A program made the translations under genes and the position numbers. A stretch of 64,000 nt of DNA from Tunturibacter gelidoferens. Lineage in GTDB: Bacteria; Acidobacteriota; Terriglobia; Terriglobales; Acidobacteriaceae. How positions within the stretch are numbered: position 1 is the first letter of the stretch; the number at the start of each line of letters is the position of its first letter. The notes beneath the pieces were generated by a model, which was given only the letters and a program-made list of their open reading frames with translations, did no database searches and was not told the DNA's origin. Below are positions 34,078 through 42,439 of this stretch, one piece after another. The stretch covers positions 930,001 through 994,000 of the forward strand of contig NZ_CP132938.1 in assembly GCF_040358255.1 (NCBI RefSeq). Direction: 5' to 3'.

Positions 34078-35648
34078 CAATGAGAATGACCAGGAAAACG
34101 CCTCTCTTCCGCGCATCGATCTCAGCCGCAATCTTCCTTGCCCTGGCCCTGAGCACCTCCAGCTGTAGCAAGGACATCCCCTCTTCCGAGCCCTTGCCGA
34201 CAGTCACTCCGGCGAACACCGACGCCAACGCCGGATCATGGAAGATGATCGTTCTCTCAGGTCCCACGCAGATCCCTGTGACAGCCCCGGCCCCTGTAAG
34301 CGACCCCGGCTATCAGTCTGAGTTAGCATCCATCAAGGCCGCACAGGCCAGCCTCACCGATGCGCAAAAGACCGCCATCACCTATTGGAGCAGCGGCGGC
34401 GTCCTCCGTTGGAATCAGATCATGCGGGAGATTGCAGCGCGCTCCGATCTGCCGCCCTCTCCAAATCCGGACGGAAGCTATCCCGTTCCAAATCCCGCAA
34501 ATCCATTCGCGAATCCGCAATATCCGTTCAGTAACCCTCCCTACGCGGCACGCGCCTACAGTTACGTCTCTGTCGCGCAGTTTGAGGCCCTCAAGGCCGC
34601 GTGGTACTACAAGTACCTGTACAATCGCCCCTCCCCCTTCAAAGCGGACACCAGCATCAAGGCGCTGCTGCCGACCAGCGACATTCCCTCCTACCCCTCC
34701 GAAGATGCCGTCGAAGCAGGAGTCAACGTTGCTCTGCTCACGCTCCTCTTCCCCACCTCGGTCGATGAGATCAACGCCAAGGCAGCCGAGCAGCAACAAG
34801 TCGCCCTCATCTCCGGCAGAGCGTCCGCCAGCGACATCGCCGCGGGAGTAGCCCTGGGCAAAGCCGTCGCCGCCGTCTTCGCTGCTCGCGCCGCCTCCGA
34901 CGGAATGAAGGCAGCCGGCGGAAACGCTGCTCTCTGGCAGTCCCTCGCCGACAATGCAACCGCGCGCGGAGAGATCCCCTGGATCAGCCAGGACGGTCCA
35001 CCTCGCCCGCCCATGCTCCCCGTCTTCGGCAAGGTCAAGGTGTGGATGATGACTCCCAACGACATCGTGAACGAGCGGCCGGGTCCGCCTCCATCCACCT
35101 CATCCCCTCAAATGCAGACCGAAACCGCCGAAGTGAAAAGCATCGTCAACAGTCTTACCCGCGACCAGCAGGCGACGGTCTACAAATGGGCCGATGGAGT
35201 CAGTACCGTAACTCCTCCTGGCCACTGGGACGCCATCGCCGAGCCGTACATCAGCGCTGCCAGTTTCAGCGAGGTTCGCGCCTCACGCGTCTTCGCGCTG
35301 CTCAATATGGCACTCCATGACGCCGCCGTTGGCTGCTGGGATGCGAAGTACTTTTACTTCAACCCCCGACCCTCGCAGCTCGATCCCTCCATCAAGACCC
35401 AGACCGGACTTCCAAACTTTCCATCCTACGTCTCAGGCCACTCAGACTTCTCCGCCGCAGGCTCCGATGTCTTGTCCTATCTCTTCCCCGACGGGGCAAC
35501 CTACTTTCAAGCGCAGATGCAGGAGGCCGCCATGTCCAGGCTCTACGCGGGCATCCACTATCGTTCAGATATCGAAGTTGGAATGGATCATGGCAAGAGA
35601 ATCGGAGACTACACGGTCAGGTTTGCAAAGACAGACGGAGCAAACTAA
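34074..35648 (+). CDS. PAP2 / vanadium-haloperoxidase-like phosphatase lipoprotein
   Basis: The 524-residue protein has a lipobox (LALSTSSC) and a PAP2-superfamily C-terminal half. Motifs are KYFYFNPRPSQ, FPSYVSGHSDFSAAGSDVLSYLF (His in SGH) and SRLYAGIHYRSDIEVGMDHG (Arg and His), the vanadate or phosphate-binding set. The N-terminal half repeats the pattern in degenerate form (YLYNRPSPF, IPSYPSEDAVEAG, RASASDIAAGVALG) without the histidines, as expected for a duplicated four-helix-bundle fold with one active half. It could be a phosphatase of envelope lipids or a haloperoxidase-like enzyme. It starts with GTG at 34074 overlapping the barrel gene stop; an ATG at 34080 is possible. Confidence 0.85.
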   Translation: MTMRMTRKTPLFRASISAAIFLALALSTSSCSKDIPSSEPLPTVTPANTDANAGSWKMIVLSGPTQIPVTAPAPVSDPGYQSELASIKAAQASLTDAQKTAITYWSSGGVLRWNQIMREIAARSDLPPSPNPDGSYPVPNPANPFANPQYPFSNPPYAARAYSYVSVAQFEALKAAWYYKYLYNRPSPFKADTSIKALLPTSDIPSYPSEDAVEAGVNVALLTLLFPTSVDEINAKAAEQQQVALISGRASASDIAAGVALGKAVAAVFAARAASDGMKAAGGNAALWQSLADNATARGEIPWISQDGPPRPPMLPVFGKVKVWMMTPNDIVNERPGPPPSTSSPQMQTETAEVKSIVNSLTRDQQATVYKWADGVSTVTPPGHWDAIAEPYISAASFSEVRASRVFALLNMALHDAAVGCWDAKYFYFNPRPSQLDPSIKTQTGLPNFPSYVSGHSDFSAAGSDVLSYLFPDGATYFQAQMQEAAMSRLYAGIHYRSDIEVGMDHGKRIGDYTVRFAKTDGAN

Positions 35649-35700
35649 AAACGACAGACGGAAGACGTAAAACGCAAGCTAAGTCCACGCAGCGCGAGAT

Positions 35701-35737
35701 CACTGTGGCCCTCCCGACCACTGGGAGGGCCACAGTG
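35701..35737. terminator. Perfect 15-bp hairpin between the convergent PAP2 and folK genes
   Basis: CACTGTGGCCCTCCC and GGGAGGGCCACAGTG pair perfectly around a seven-base loop. Neither side has a run of T, so it is not a canonical intrinsic terminator, but its place between two convergent genes suits a bidirectional stop or an mRNA 3'-end stabiliser. Confidence 0.5.
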
Positions 35738-35760
35738 GATCGATCCGCCAATCAAGGGAA

Positions 35761-35812
35761 AGCCGGGTGCCCCATTCATCGCGTCGCACTTGCGCGATGA
35801 GTGGGCTCCGCT
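35761..35812. repeat. Hairpin repeat beginning GGGTGCCCCAT, copy 2
   Basis: After GGGTGC, CCCATTCATCGCG (35771-35783) pairs with CGCGATGAGTGGG (35793-35805) with one wobble. The same leading sequence opens the hairpin at 3205-3242, whose arms differ yet still pair. It is a dispersed structured repeat. Confidence 0.55.
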
Positions 35813-35898
35813 CTGCCGAAGGCCGGAGTGAAGGCGAAGCCGCAACGACTGAATTGCCTTCTTCCATCCGGCCACAACTCCGCCGGCTCATCAATGAA

Positions 35899-36402
35899 TC
35901 AAGAATCCGAGCGTAAGCTATCCAGCATCTCCCGAACGGTCAGCCCAGACACCGGATGCACCATCTCCGGCGCGATCTCCCCCAGCGGATCCAGCACAAA
36001 CCTCCGCGCCTGCATCTCCGGATGAGGCAGCACTAGCTCCTCGGTCTCCATCACCGCTGCATGCCCCTCTGCATCGACATATAGCAACAGATCCAGATCG
36101 ATCACCCGCGGGCCCTTCGCCACAGCCCCAACCCGCTCCCGCCCCATCGCCCGCTCCACCACAAGCAGCTCCCTTAGCAAAGTCACCGGCTCCAACTCAG
36201 TCTCAAGCAGCAAAGCAGCATTCAGGAATCTAGGCTGATCCAGAAACCCCACCGGCTCCGTATCGTAAAACGACGAGACCGCCGTCACCTCACCCAGCGG
36301 TCGGATCAACCGCACCGCCTCCTCCAGATTCGCCTCACGGTCCCCGAAGGACGATTCCAGGTTCGACCCCAACGCGATCGCCGCCACAGCCTTCACGCCC
36401 AC
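35899..36402 (-). CDS. folK: 2-amino-4-hydroxy-6-hydroxymethyldihydropteridine pyrophosphokinase
   Basis: The 167-residue enzyme transfers pyrophosphate from ATP to hydroxymethyl-dihydropterin, the step before condensation with pABA in folate synthesis. Signatures are AIALGSNLESSFGDREANL, SSFYDTEPVGFLDQPRFLNA, LLVVERAMGRERV, and GPRVIDLDLLLYVD with the Mg-binding DLD; HPEMQARRFVLDPLGEIAP closes the fold. The start is a GTG at 36402 or 36396. It reads toward the PAP2 gene and follows lpxC by about 90 bp on the same strand. Confidence 0.95.
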   Translation of the reverse strand: MGVKAVAAIALGSNLESSFGDREANLEEAVRLIRPLGEVTAVSSFYDTEPVGFLDQPRFLNAALLLETELEPVTLLRELLVVERAMGRERVGAVAKGPRVIDLDLLLYVDAEGHAAVMETEELVLPHPEMQARRFVLDPLGEIAPEMVHPVSGLTVREMLDSLRSDS

Positions 36403-36492
36403 CCCGCTCGAAAACGGGGCTTAGCAGCCACACAAATCACCACATCGTCACCACAATCCACCATCAACAAACCACGCGTTTCGACCACAAAA

Positions 36493-37410
36493 TCACGAAA
36501 CCGTAGCTGGTTGCAACTGGCCCATCACCCTGGCCGGCTCTGCTACCTCATCGTACCCATGCGCCAGCTCCCATGCCGACCTGTCTCGCATAAGTCGTTG
36601 CACAAGAGCAGTATGCATCGCATGTCCAGCCCGCTCGGCCACCACATGGCCCTGAATCCGACGCCCCGCCAACGCCAAATCCCCAATCAAATCCAGCACT
36701 TTGTGCCGGACAAACTCGTCATTGAAGCGAAGTGGCCCATTTACAACACCTTGCCGCGAAAGAATAATCGCGCTCTCATCCGAAACTCCACGAATCAGGC
36801 CCATATCCCGCAACATAGCCTCATCCTCCTTAAATCCGAAAGTACGCGCGGGAGCAATTAACTTAACATAGTCCCCAGTCGCAAGATCCCCCCTAAACGT
36901 CTCATACCCAATAGGTTGCGGGAAGTCGATCGTGTACTGAATTCGATAGCCCGACCCCGGATAGACCCCGATAAACTTCGATCCCTCCCGCACCTCAACC
37001 TCTTTTAAAATCTTTAGGTACTCCCGTTTACGCCGTTGCTGCTTAAGCCCAACAGAATGAAATGCTTGCACGTAGGGCAAAGAACTTCCATCCAGAATCG
37101 GAACCTCAAGGTTATCCACCTCGACGATCACGTTATCCACACCAAAGCCGATGAGAGCAGAGAGCAGATGTTCAGTAGTTGAGATCAAAACACTCTGCCG
37201 CATCAAGCTCGTCGCGTAACTGACCTTGGCGACATTCCGCCCAATCGCTGCGATCTCGAAGTTGTCTAAGTCGGTGCGACGAAAGACGATACCAGATCCA
37301 GCCGGCGCCGGGACCAATCGCATCAGCACAGGCGCCCCGCTGTGTAAGCCGATACCGCTGAACTCTATCTCCGAACGAATTGTCTGCTCAAAATGAGCTT
37401 CCAATGCCAC
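36493..37410 (-). CDS. lpxC: UDP-3-O-acyl-N-acetylglucosamine deacetylase
   Basis: LpxC performs the committed step of lipid A synthesis. The 305-residue sequence shows the N-terminal SGIGLHSGAPVLMRL, VLISTTEHLLSAL with the first zinc His and neighbouring Glu, VDNLEVPILDGSS, and the zinc site DEFVRHKVLDLIGDLAL (H-x3-D). The C-terminal AGHAMHTALVQRL holds the second catalytic His. The length is typical. GGAG ten bases before the GTG at 37410 supports that start. It diverges from the M20 peptidase gene. Its presence implies a lipopolysaccharide-bearing outer membrane. Confidence 0.96.
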   Translation of the reverse strand: MALEAHFEQTIRSEIEFSGIGLHSGAPVLMRLVPAPAGSGIVFRRTDLDNFEIAAIGRNVAKVSYATSLMRQSVLISTTEHLLSALIGFGVDNVIVEVDNLEVPILDGSSLPYVQAFHSVGLKQQRRKREYLKILKEVEVREGSKFIGVYPGSGYRIQYTIDFPQPIGYETFRGDLATGDYVKLIAPARTFGFKEDEAMLRDMGLIRGVSDESAIILSRQGVVNGPLRFNDEFVRHKVLDLIGDLALAGRRIQGHVVAERAGHAMHTALVQRLMRDRSAWELAHGYDEVAEPARVMGQLQPATVS

Positions 37411-37562
37411 GAGTAGGCGTCTCCGGATAGAACCATCTCCGAGACTACAGCGGAAAGAACTCTTCCCGTTGTGGCAAATAAGCCACAGTTCCCTGAGAGG
37501 ATGACTACTTTTTTCCTCAACATGCGGTCAACTAATCCTTTTGCTTGCTATAACATCCGTCC

Positions 37563-38699
37563 ATGGACCCCAAAGCGATCCTCAGCGCCGTGGAGAACCA
37601 GGAGGGATTAATCGAAGAGACCCTCCGAGCTCTCGTCCAGCAGGAATCTCCAAGTGAAGACCCGCAGGCAGTTAACGCAGCCGTCGGCCTTGTCGAACAA
37701 TGGGCTGAAGAGATAGGTGCCCGATCGAAACGCCATAGACAGCATCAATTCGGCGACGTTCTGGAGCTCCGCTTCGGCCCCTCGCGCTCCAAACAAAAAC
37801 CTATCCTCCTATTGGGGCATCTCGACACCGTCTGGCCCCTCGGCACACTAAAGTCAATGCCATGGCGAAAGGCAAACGGGAGATTCTGGGGACCAGGCGT
37901 ATTAGACATGAAGGCCGGAGTCGTAATGGCTCTAGCAGCCGTTAGATCATTGCAACAGTTGAAGTTAGCTCGCCCGATAACGCTCCTGCTCAACAGCGAC
38001 GAGGAGGTCGGAAGCACTATTTCGCGGCCAATAACCGAGAAGCTGGCCGGAGATTCGTCTGCCGTGTTGGTGCTGGAGCCGGCCCAGGGGTTGGCTTATA
38101 AGACTGCCCGAAAGGGCGTAGGCCAATACAATGTGCAGGTTACCGGAGTCGGAGCACATAGCGGCGTCGACTTTGAGCGCGGCCACTCCGCGATTCTTGA
38201 ACTCACAAAGCTGGTCCAAACCATCTCCGGATTCACAAATCTGCAGCGCAAACTGACGGTGAATTGTGGTGTCATCGCTGGTGGAACGCGGTCCAATGTC
38301 GTCCCGTCGCACGCCTCCGCGGAGGTCGACGTCCGTATCGCGAAGGCTAGTGACGCCGCCTACGTCGACAGGCTTTTCCGGAAACTCAAGGTCTCAGACC
38401 CCCACTGCAAACTCACAATCACCGGCGGCATCAACCGTCCACCCATGGAACGCAAGTCGGGAACCATCGCCCTCTTCAAAAAAGCGCGGGAACTCGCCGC
38501 CGAAATTGGCTTTAGCCTTGAGGAGGCGTCTACCGGCGGCGGCTCCGACGGCAACTTCACCGCTGCCCTCGGTGTACCAACGCTCGACGGGATGGGCGCT
38601 GTGGGCGACGGCGCCCACGCCGCACACGAGTCCGTCGTCATCGAGCACCTCGTACCGCGAACGGCTCTGCTCGCGGCCATGATCGCCAACATCGAGTGA
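37563..38699 (+). CDS. M20 family metallopeptidase (carboxypeptidase G2/glutamate carboxypeptidase-like)
   Basis: The 378-residue cytoplasmic protein has the co-catalytic zinc ligands of M20: GHLDTVWP (His, Asp), GPGVLDMKAG (bridging Asp), LLNSDEEVGS (Glu pair), LEPAQG and the terminal GDGAHAAHESV (His). The lid or dimerisation domain spans about 180-295. In pattern it is nearest to carboxypeptidase G2, which releases C-terminal Glu from folates and peptides, but substrate is not determined by sequence. The ATG has no clear Shine-Dalgarno. Confidence 0.9.
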   Translation: MDPKAILSAVENQEGLIEETLRALVQQESPSEDPQAVNAAVGLVEQWAEEIGARSKRHRQHQFGDVLELRFGPSRSKQKPILLLGHLDTVWPLGTLKSMPWRKANGRFWGPGVLDMKAGVVMALAAVRSLQQLKLARPITLLLNSDEEVGSTISRPITEKLAGDSSAVLVLEPAQGLAYKTARKGVGQYNVQVTGVGAHSGVDFERGHSAILELTKLVQTISGFTNLQRKLTVNCGVIAGGTRSNVVPSHASAEVDVRIAKASDAAYVDRLFRKLKVSDPHCKLTITGGINRPPMERKSGTIALFKKARELAAEIGFSLEEASTGGGSDGNFTAALGVPTLDGMGAVGDGAHAAHESVVIEHLVPRTALLAAMIANIE

Positions 38700-38727
38700 G
38701 CGGCCGACCAACATCCCCATCGTCGAT

Positions 38728-39327
38728 CTAGACCTTCTCCGCGACGGGCGTATCCAGTTGAGCCTGAGCCAGCAACGCGATGGTGCGAGCGATCGGCAGG
38801 CCGACAACATTGAAGTAGCAGCCCTCGATCCGAGGTATCCACCGTGCTGCGTAGCCCTGAATCGCGTAGGCCCCCGCCTTATCGAGCGGCTCGCCACTGG
38901 AGATGTATCGTCCAACCTCCGCGTCAGTGATTACGTTGAATGTCACCTGAGTGATGTCGAGATCGCGCACTGTCTTTTTCGCCGTGATCGCAGCGATGCC
39001 CGTCAACACTGCGTGTGTGCGCCCGCTCAGCAACTCCAGCATACGTCGTGCATCGGCACTGTCGGCCGGCTTCCCCAGAATGTGTCCCTCCACAACGACG
39101 CACGTATCCGCGCCAAGAACTACCAGAGGATCCTCAGAACGATCCGACGCTCTGTGCGCGTTCCACACAGCTTGCGCCTTTTCTTCGGCAAGCCGTTGCA
39201 CATAAGCTGCGGCAGCCTCATTCGGTAACAGGTCTTCGTTCAGGTTCGCGGCCTCGGCTCTAAAGGTGAGACCCGCCTGCGTTAGAAGTTCGTGACGACG
39301 AGGAGAAGCAGAGGCGAGGATGAGCAT
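38728..39327 (-). CDS. maf: Maf family nucleoside triphosphate pyrophosphatase
   Basis: The 199-residue protein begins MLILASASPRRHELLTQAG, the Maf signature, and has VVLGADTCVVVEGHILGKP and DKAGAYAIQGYAARWIPRIEG. The GADT and YAIQG motifs are those of the YhdE-type dTTP/UTP pyrophosphatases, which remove non-canonical or excess nucleotides and may affect septation. An extra Met codon directly precedes the chosen start. It is convergent with the M20 peptidase gene, with about 30 bp between stops. Confidence 0.93.
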   Translation of the reverse strand: MLILASASPRRHELLTQAGLTFRAEAANLNEDLLPNEAAAAYVQRLAEEKAQAVWNAHRASDRSEDPLVVLGADTCVVVEGHILGKPADSADARRMLELLSGRTHAVLTGIAAITAKKTVRDLDITQVTFNVITDAEVGRYISSGEPLDKAGAYAIQGYAARWIPRIEGCYFNVVGLPIARTIALLAQAQLDTPVAEKV

Positions 39328-39394
39328 CACTCTCTGAGAGTATCGACACAGCGGCGGATCTGCAAAATCGTCGCCTCTGCTCTATCGAAGTCCG

Positions 39395-40303
39395 CTAGCC
39401 ATGAAGCTCATCCAAGGTGACCCGCGCCTGCATGGTGTACGTAGCGCCCGGAGCGAGCGTGATCGCATCGGTCGCCGCGTTGACCGTCTCAATCGCGACA
39501 AACTCATGCCACTCCGAAGGGTCCATATCCGCCAACTTCGCCGCTCCCGACTCCCAGGGGTTCCACACGACCGTAGTGTTGGAGCCTGTCTTTGCAACAG
39601 CAATTCGCCGTTTGCGCACAGGATCACTCAGCGTGCAGGTAGCGGTCGTGTCCAGGTAGACGCGATCTGTTGGACCGGTCACGGTGATATCGCCGTGCTG
39701 CACCTTCTCCTTGAAGCTATCGACCTTGTCGAGATAGCTGACTCCATCCAGACCTGCAATGGCGATCTCGTGAACATCCGCGACTGCATAGTAAGTATGC
39801 AGCGCCTCCTCAAAGACAAGCGGTGTATCCGCATCGTTGGCCACCGTCAGCTGCATCGTCAGGGTGCGTCCGATGGTGAGCTGATAGCCAAGATGGAAGT
39901 GATCGTATCCGAGACTGCGGCTGAGATCGTTAGCCCCGAGCGTAAAGGTAAGGTGCAGATCCTCGCCAGCCAGCGCAGCAAACGCGAGCGTCCAGTCCTG
40001 AATTCGCGCGAATCCGTGCGAAGGCCCAGTCTTTCCGTCGTGACGCGTTGCAAACCACGGAAACGCAATCGGCACTCCGCCGCGAATTGCCTTCCCTGGT
40101 GCCAGATCGGTCTTGCGGCTGGTAAAGATCGCAGGCTGATGGCCCGCAGGCTGCCACGCGGTCAGGTGCGCGCCTTGCAGGTATACGGTCGCAGTCGCGT
40201 GTGGCGTCGTAATGTCGGCACGTACAAGACCACCTTCCGTTGCGTGAAATGCGAGAACACCCGGCAGGCCAAAGTGTTCGTTCAGTTGACTGATATCCAT
40301 CAT
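39395..40303 (-). CDS. D-hexose-6-phosphate mutarotase (aldose epimerase family)
   Basis: The 302-residue beta-sandwich protein matches the YeaD/YMR099c group: VYLQGAHLTAWQPAGHQPAIF, GGVPIAFPWFATR, SHGFARIQDWTL with the catalytic His, EEALHTYYAVADV with a second His, and a Glu in SEWHEFVAIETVNA. The enzyme interconverts the alpha and beta anomers of glucose-6-phosphate and related sugars in the cytoplasm. AAGGAAAAGGAA lies just upstream. It is followed on the same strand by maf after about 70 bp. Confidence 0.9.
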   Translation of the reverse strand: MMDISQLNEHFGLPGVLAFHATEGGLVRADITTPHATATVYLQGAHLTAWQPAGHQPAIFTSRKTDLAPGKAIRGGVPIAFPWFATRHDGKTGPSHGFARIQDWTLAFAALAGEDLHLTFTLGANDLSRSLGYDHFHLGYQLTIGRTLTMQLTVANDADTPLVFEEALHTYYAVADVHEIAIAGLDGVSYLDKVDSFKEKVQHGDITVTGPTDRVYLDTTATCTLSDPVRKRRIAVAKTGSNTTVVWNPWESGAAKLADMDPSEWHEFVAIETVNAATDAITLAPGATYTMQARVTLDELHG

Positions 40304-40351
40304 TTCCTTTTCCTTGCGCTCGTCTTGACGAAAGAGAATCCTTATCGCGAG

Positions 40352-41146
40352 TTATATCTGCGAGTAAGCCGTCGGACTCAAGATCAGATTCGAGATGTTA
40401 CTTACGATCTCCTCAAAGTTATAACGCGGCGAGCTCTTCAACTTGGTCCACTCGGGATCGGTACGGAATTTGTCCCATTTGACGTTGAGGTCGGTCAGAT
40501 CTGAGAAGCTGAGCATGTAGGTAAGGTTCGGCATTCGCGGACCGATTAGCGTATCGCCGTAGAAGACCTGGCCGAATCCTGCACGCTGAAAGATGTCGAA
40601 CTCCCCGTGATGAAACATCTCGACCTTGCGAATATGGTCCTGATTGCTGGGACTTTCGTAGGTGCGCAGTTGAAATATTCTTTTGCCGTGCTCTACCGTT
40701 GCTACTGGCGGAGTCAACTTCGGCCAGCCTTCAAACGCAATATGAAGCGAGCTCTCGATGCGCTGAAAGGCGGGTGCAGTCGCTGGCGCATTCCAGAACG
40801 GCTCTGCCGTCTTCAAGAACTGCTCATCATGTACAAGTTGCAGTTCAGCCGAGACGAGCGTCTCCAGCTTTGAGCTTGGCAGCAAAAGATACAACGTCGG
40901 CGTCTCCGGTCCAATGTCCAGATGGAAGGCCCCAACCGGCGCAATGCCCATTCGATTCAACGCTGGAATCAATGCTTCTGATATGTAACTGTCGGTGAGC
41001 TTAATCTGTGGACCGGTCTGCAAATGGTACCTGCGAATCTCATAGAATTCGCGCGGTTTGCCGGATGGAGTCTGAGCCGACCCCTGATTCGCGAGTGCGA
41101 GCGCTGAAGTTGCAAGAGATGCGGTCAAGAATTCACGCCTTTCCAT
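40352..41146 (-). CDS. NIPSNAP family protein with Tat-like signal
   Basis: The 264-residue protein begins MERREFLTASLATSALALA, a twin-arginine-like signal ending near GSAQ. Two NIPSNAP-type ferredoxin-like domains follow: FYEIRRYHLQTGPQIKLTDSY with a later LYLLLPSS, and RIFQLRTYESPSNQDHIRKV with TYMLSFSDLTDLNVKWDKF. NIPSNAP proteins are small-molecule or stress-related dimeric barrels without a settled bacterial function. GGGAGG five bases before the ATG sets the start at 41146. It sits between the mutarotase and nucleoside hydrolase genes on the same strand. Confidence 0.88.
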   Translation of the reverse strand: MERREFLTASLATSALALANQGSAQTPSGKPREFYEIRRYHLQTGPQIKLTDSYISEALIPALNRMGIAPVGAFHLDIGPETPTLYLLLPSSKLETLVSAELQLVHDEQFLKTAEPFWNAPATAPAFQRIESSLHIAFEGWPKLTPPVATVEHGKRIFQLRTYESPSNQDHIRKVEMFHHGEFDIFQRAGFGQVFYGDTLIGPRMPNLTYMLSFSDLTDLNVKWDKFRTDPEWTKLKSSPRYNFEEIVSNISNLILSPTAYSQI

Positions 41147-41242
41147 CAAGCCTCCCGTGGACCAATATCCCGTCGATACAGGACTGAGTCTCTCCTTACA
41201 GGATACAGACTCCGTCACTGGTTAACGCCGAAGCGCCTATGG

Positions 41243-42346
41243 TTAATTCACTGGAGAGCCAGGCTGAGGCGGCCCCTTCATCAGTTCGACGAAGAGCTTG
41301 TTGAATCGCGGCAAATCGAGGTCTGTCTGTACATGAACCAGCTGCAGATCGAGTTGAGGCTTGTTGGCCGAAGTCCACGAAAGCGTGTCTCCATAAAACG
41401 GTCCCCGAGTCAGGTCCACATCAACGTACAGCTTTTCCTCTTTAGTGATGATCGCTGGATCCAGCCACGCAGCGGCCGCAAGCTCGTCCCATAGGTAGTA
41501 AAACTCGCCCGTGTAAGCGGCCAGATACTTCGCTCCGGGGTTAGGCGAACGAGCAATCTCGCCCAGCATCTCCTTGGTGAAGCCTGTCTTGATGGAGATG
41601 TCGACCGTCGTCAGGTCGATGCGCGGCCAGTGGGCGCGAAGCGTAATGTGCGCGGCCTCGGGATCGAACCAGAAGTTGAACTCGTGTCGAGGATTGTTAG
41701 CAAACTCAGGATCGCCCGTCTGCGGACTCAGACTGCCACCCATGATCACGATGCCCTGCGTAAGTTCGGCGAAGTGCGGGTCAATCGTGATCGCGAGCGC
41801 AATGTTGGTGAGCGGGCCGGCGGCGTAGATCGTAACCTGATGCGGATGCGCATGGACCTGACGAACAAGGAAGTGCGCAGCGTCCTCCGCCAGGGGCTTC
41901 AGCGCAGGCTCGCCCTCAGCCAACTTCGGCACGACGTACGGCCCATGATAAGGTTGCCGGCTCGTCGTCGCAGCAAGGTCGCCCCACGCCCCATACCAGG
42001 GAAAAGTCCCATAGAGTTGCTGCTGAACCTTCGACTCTTCCTCGGTCCTGACCAGCGGAAAGATCGCGCCCGGCACAACGGGAACATCCGGCCGATGAAC
42101 CAGTTCGAGCATACGCAGAGTATGCTGCACCTCCTCCGGCTCCCACGCGTTCCCGCTCACCATGGTGATGCCCAGCACCTCAGCCTGCGGGGACTGCAGC
42201 AGCACCATCATTGCCATCTGGTTGGAGCCGCCAGGGCCGGAACCGTCCTGGTCGATCAAGACCATGCGCCTGGCCTGAGCGTTTGAAAGCTGCGAGATCG
42301 CAGCGAAAAAAACCGTGACGAGGAATAGAGAAGATCTTCGACTCAT
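41243..42346 (-). CDS. Exported nucleoside hydrolase-like protein with altered N-terminal metal motif
   Basis: The 367-residue protein has a signal peptide (MSRRSSLFLVTVFFAAISQL) and an inosine-uridine-type nucleoside hydrolase fold: LGITMVSGNAWEPEEVQHTL, VTIYAAGPLTNIALAI, IVIMGGSLS and NFWFDPEAAHITL, where the Asp of WFDPEAA is a usual metal ligand. The canonical N-terminal DxDxxxDD is replaced by DQDGSGPGGSNQ. From memory related acidobacterial proteins read DQDxxGPGGTDQ, so the Asn here would be a change even within that group. Either metal binding differs or activity is reduced. Start 42346. Confidence 0.85.
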   Translation of the reverse strand: MSRRSSLFLVTVFFAAISQLSNAQARRMVLIDQDGSGPGGSNQMAMMVLLQSPQAEVLGITMVSGNAWEPEEVQHTLRMLELVHRPDVPVVPGAIFPLVRTEEESKVQQQLYGTFPWYGAWGDLAATTSRQPYHGPYVVPKLAEGEPALKPLAEDAAHFLVRQVHAHPHQVTIYAAGPLTNIALAITIDPHFAELTQGIVIMGGSLSPQTGDPEFANNPRHEFNFWFDPEAAHITLRAHWPRIDLTTVDISIKTGFTKEMLGEIARSPNPGAKYLAAYTGEFYYLWDELAAAAWLDPAIITKEEKLYVDVDLTRGPFYGDTLSWTSANKPQLDLQLVHVQTDLDLPRFNKLFVELMKGPPQPGSPVN

Positions 42347-42439
42347 GATCAGCACAGATTACCAGCCATCCCGACAGATGGGGGTCGCAAAGATAACGAA
42401 CAAGCTCTCCATCGCAACTGCCGTTATGCTTTAAACAAC

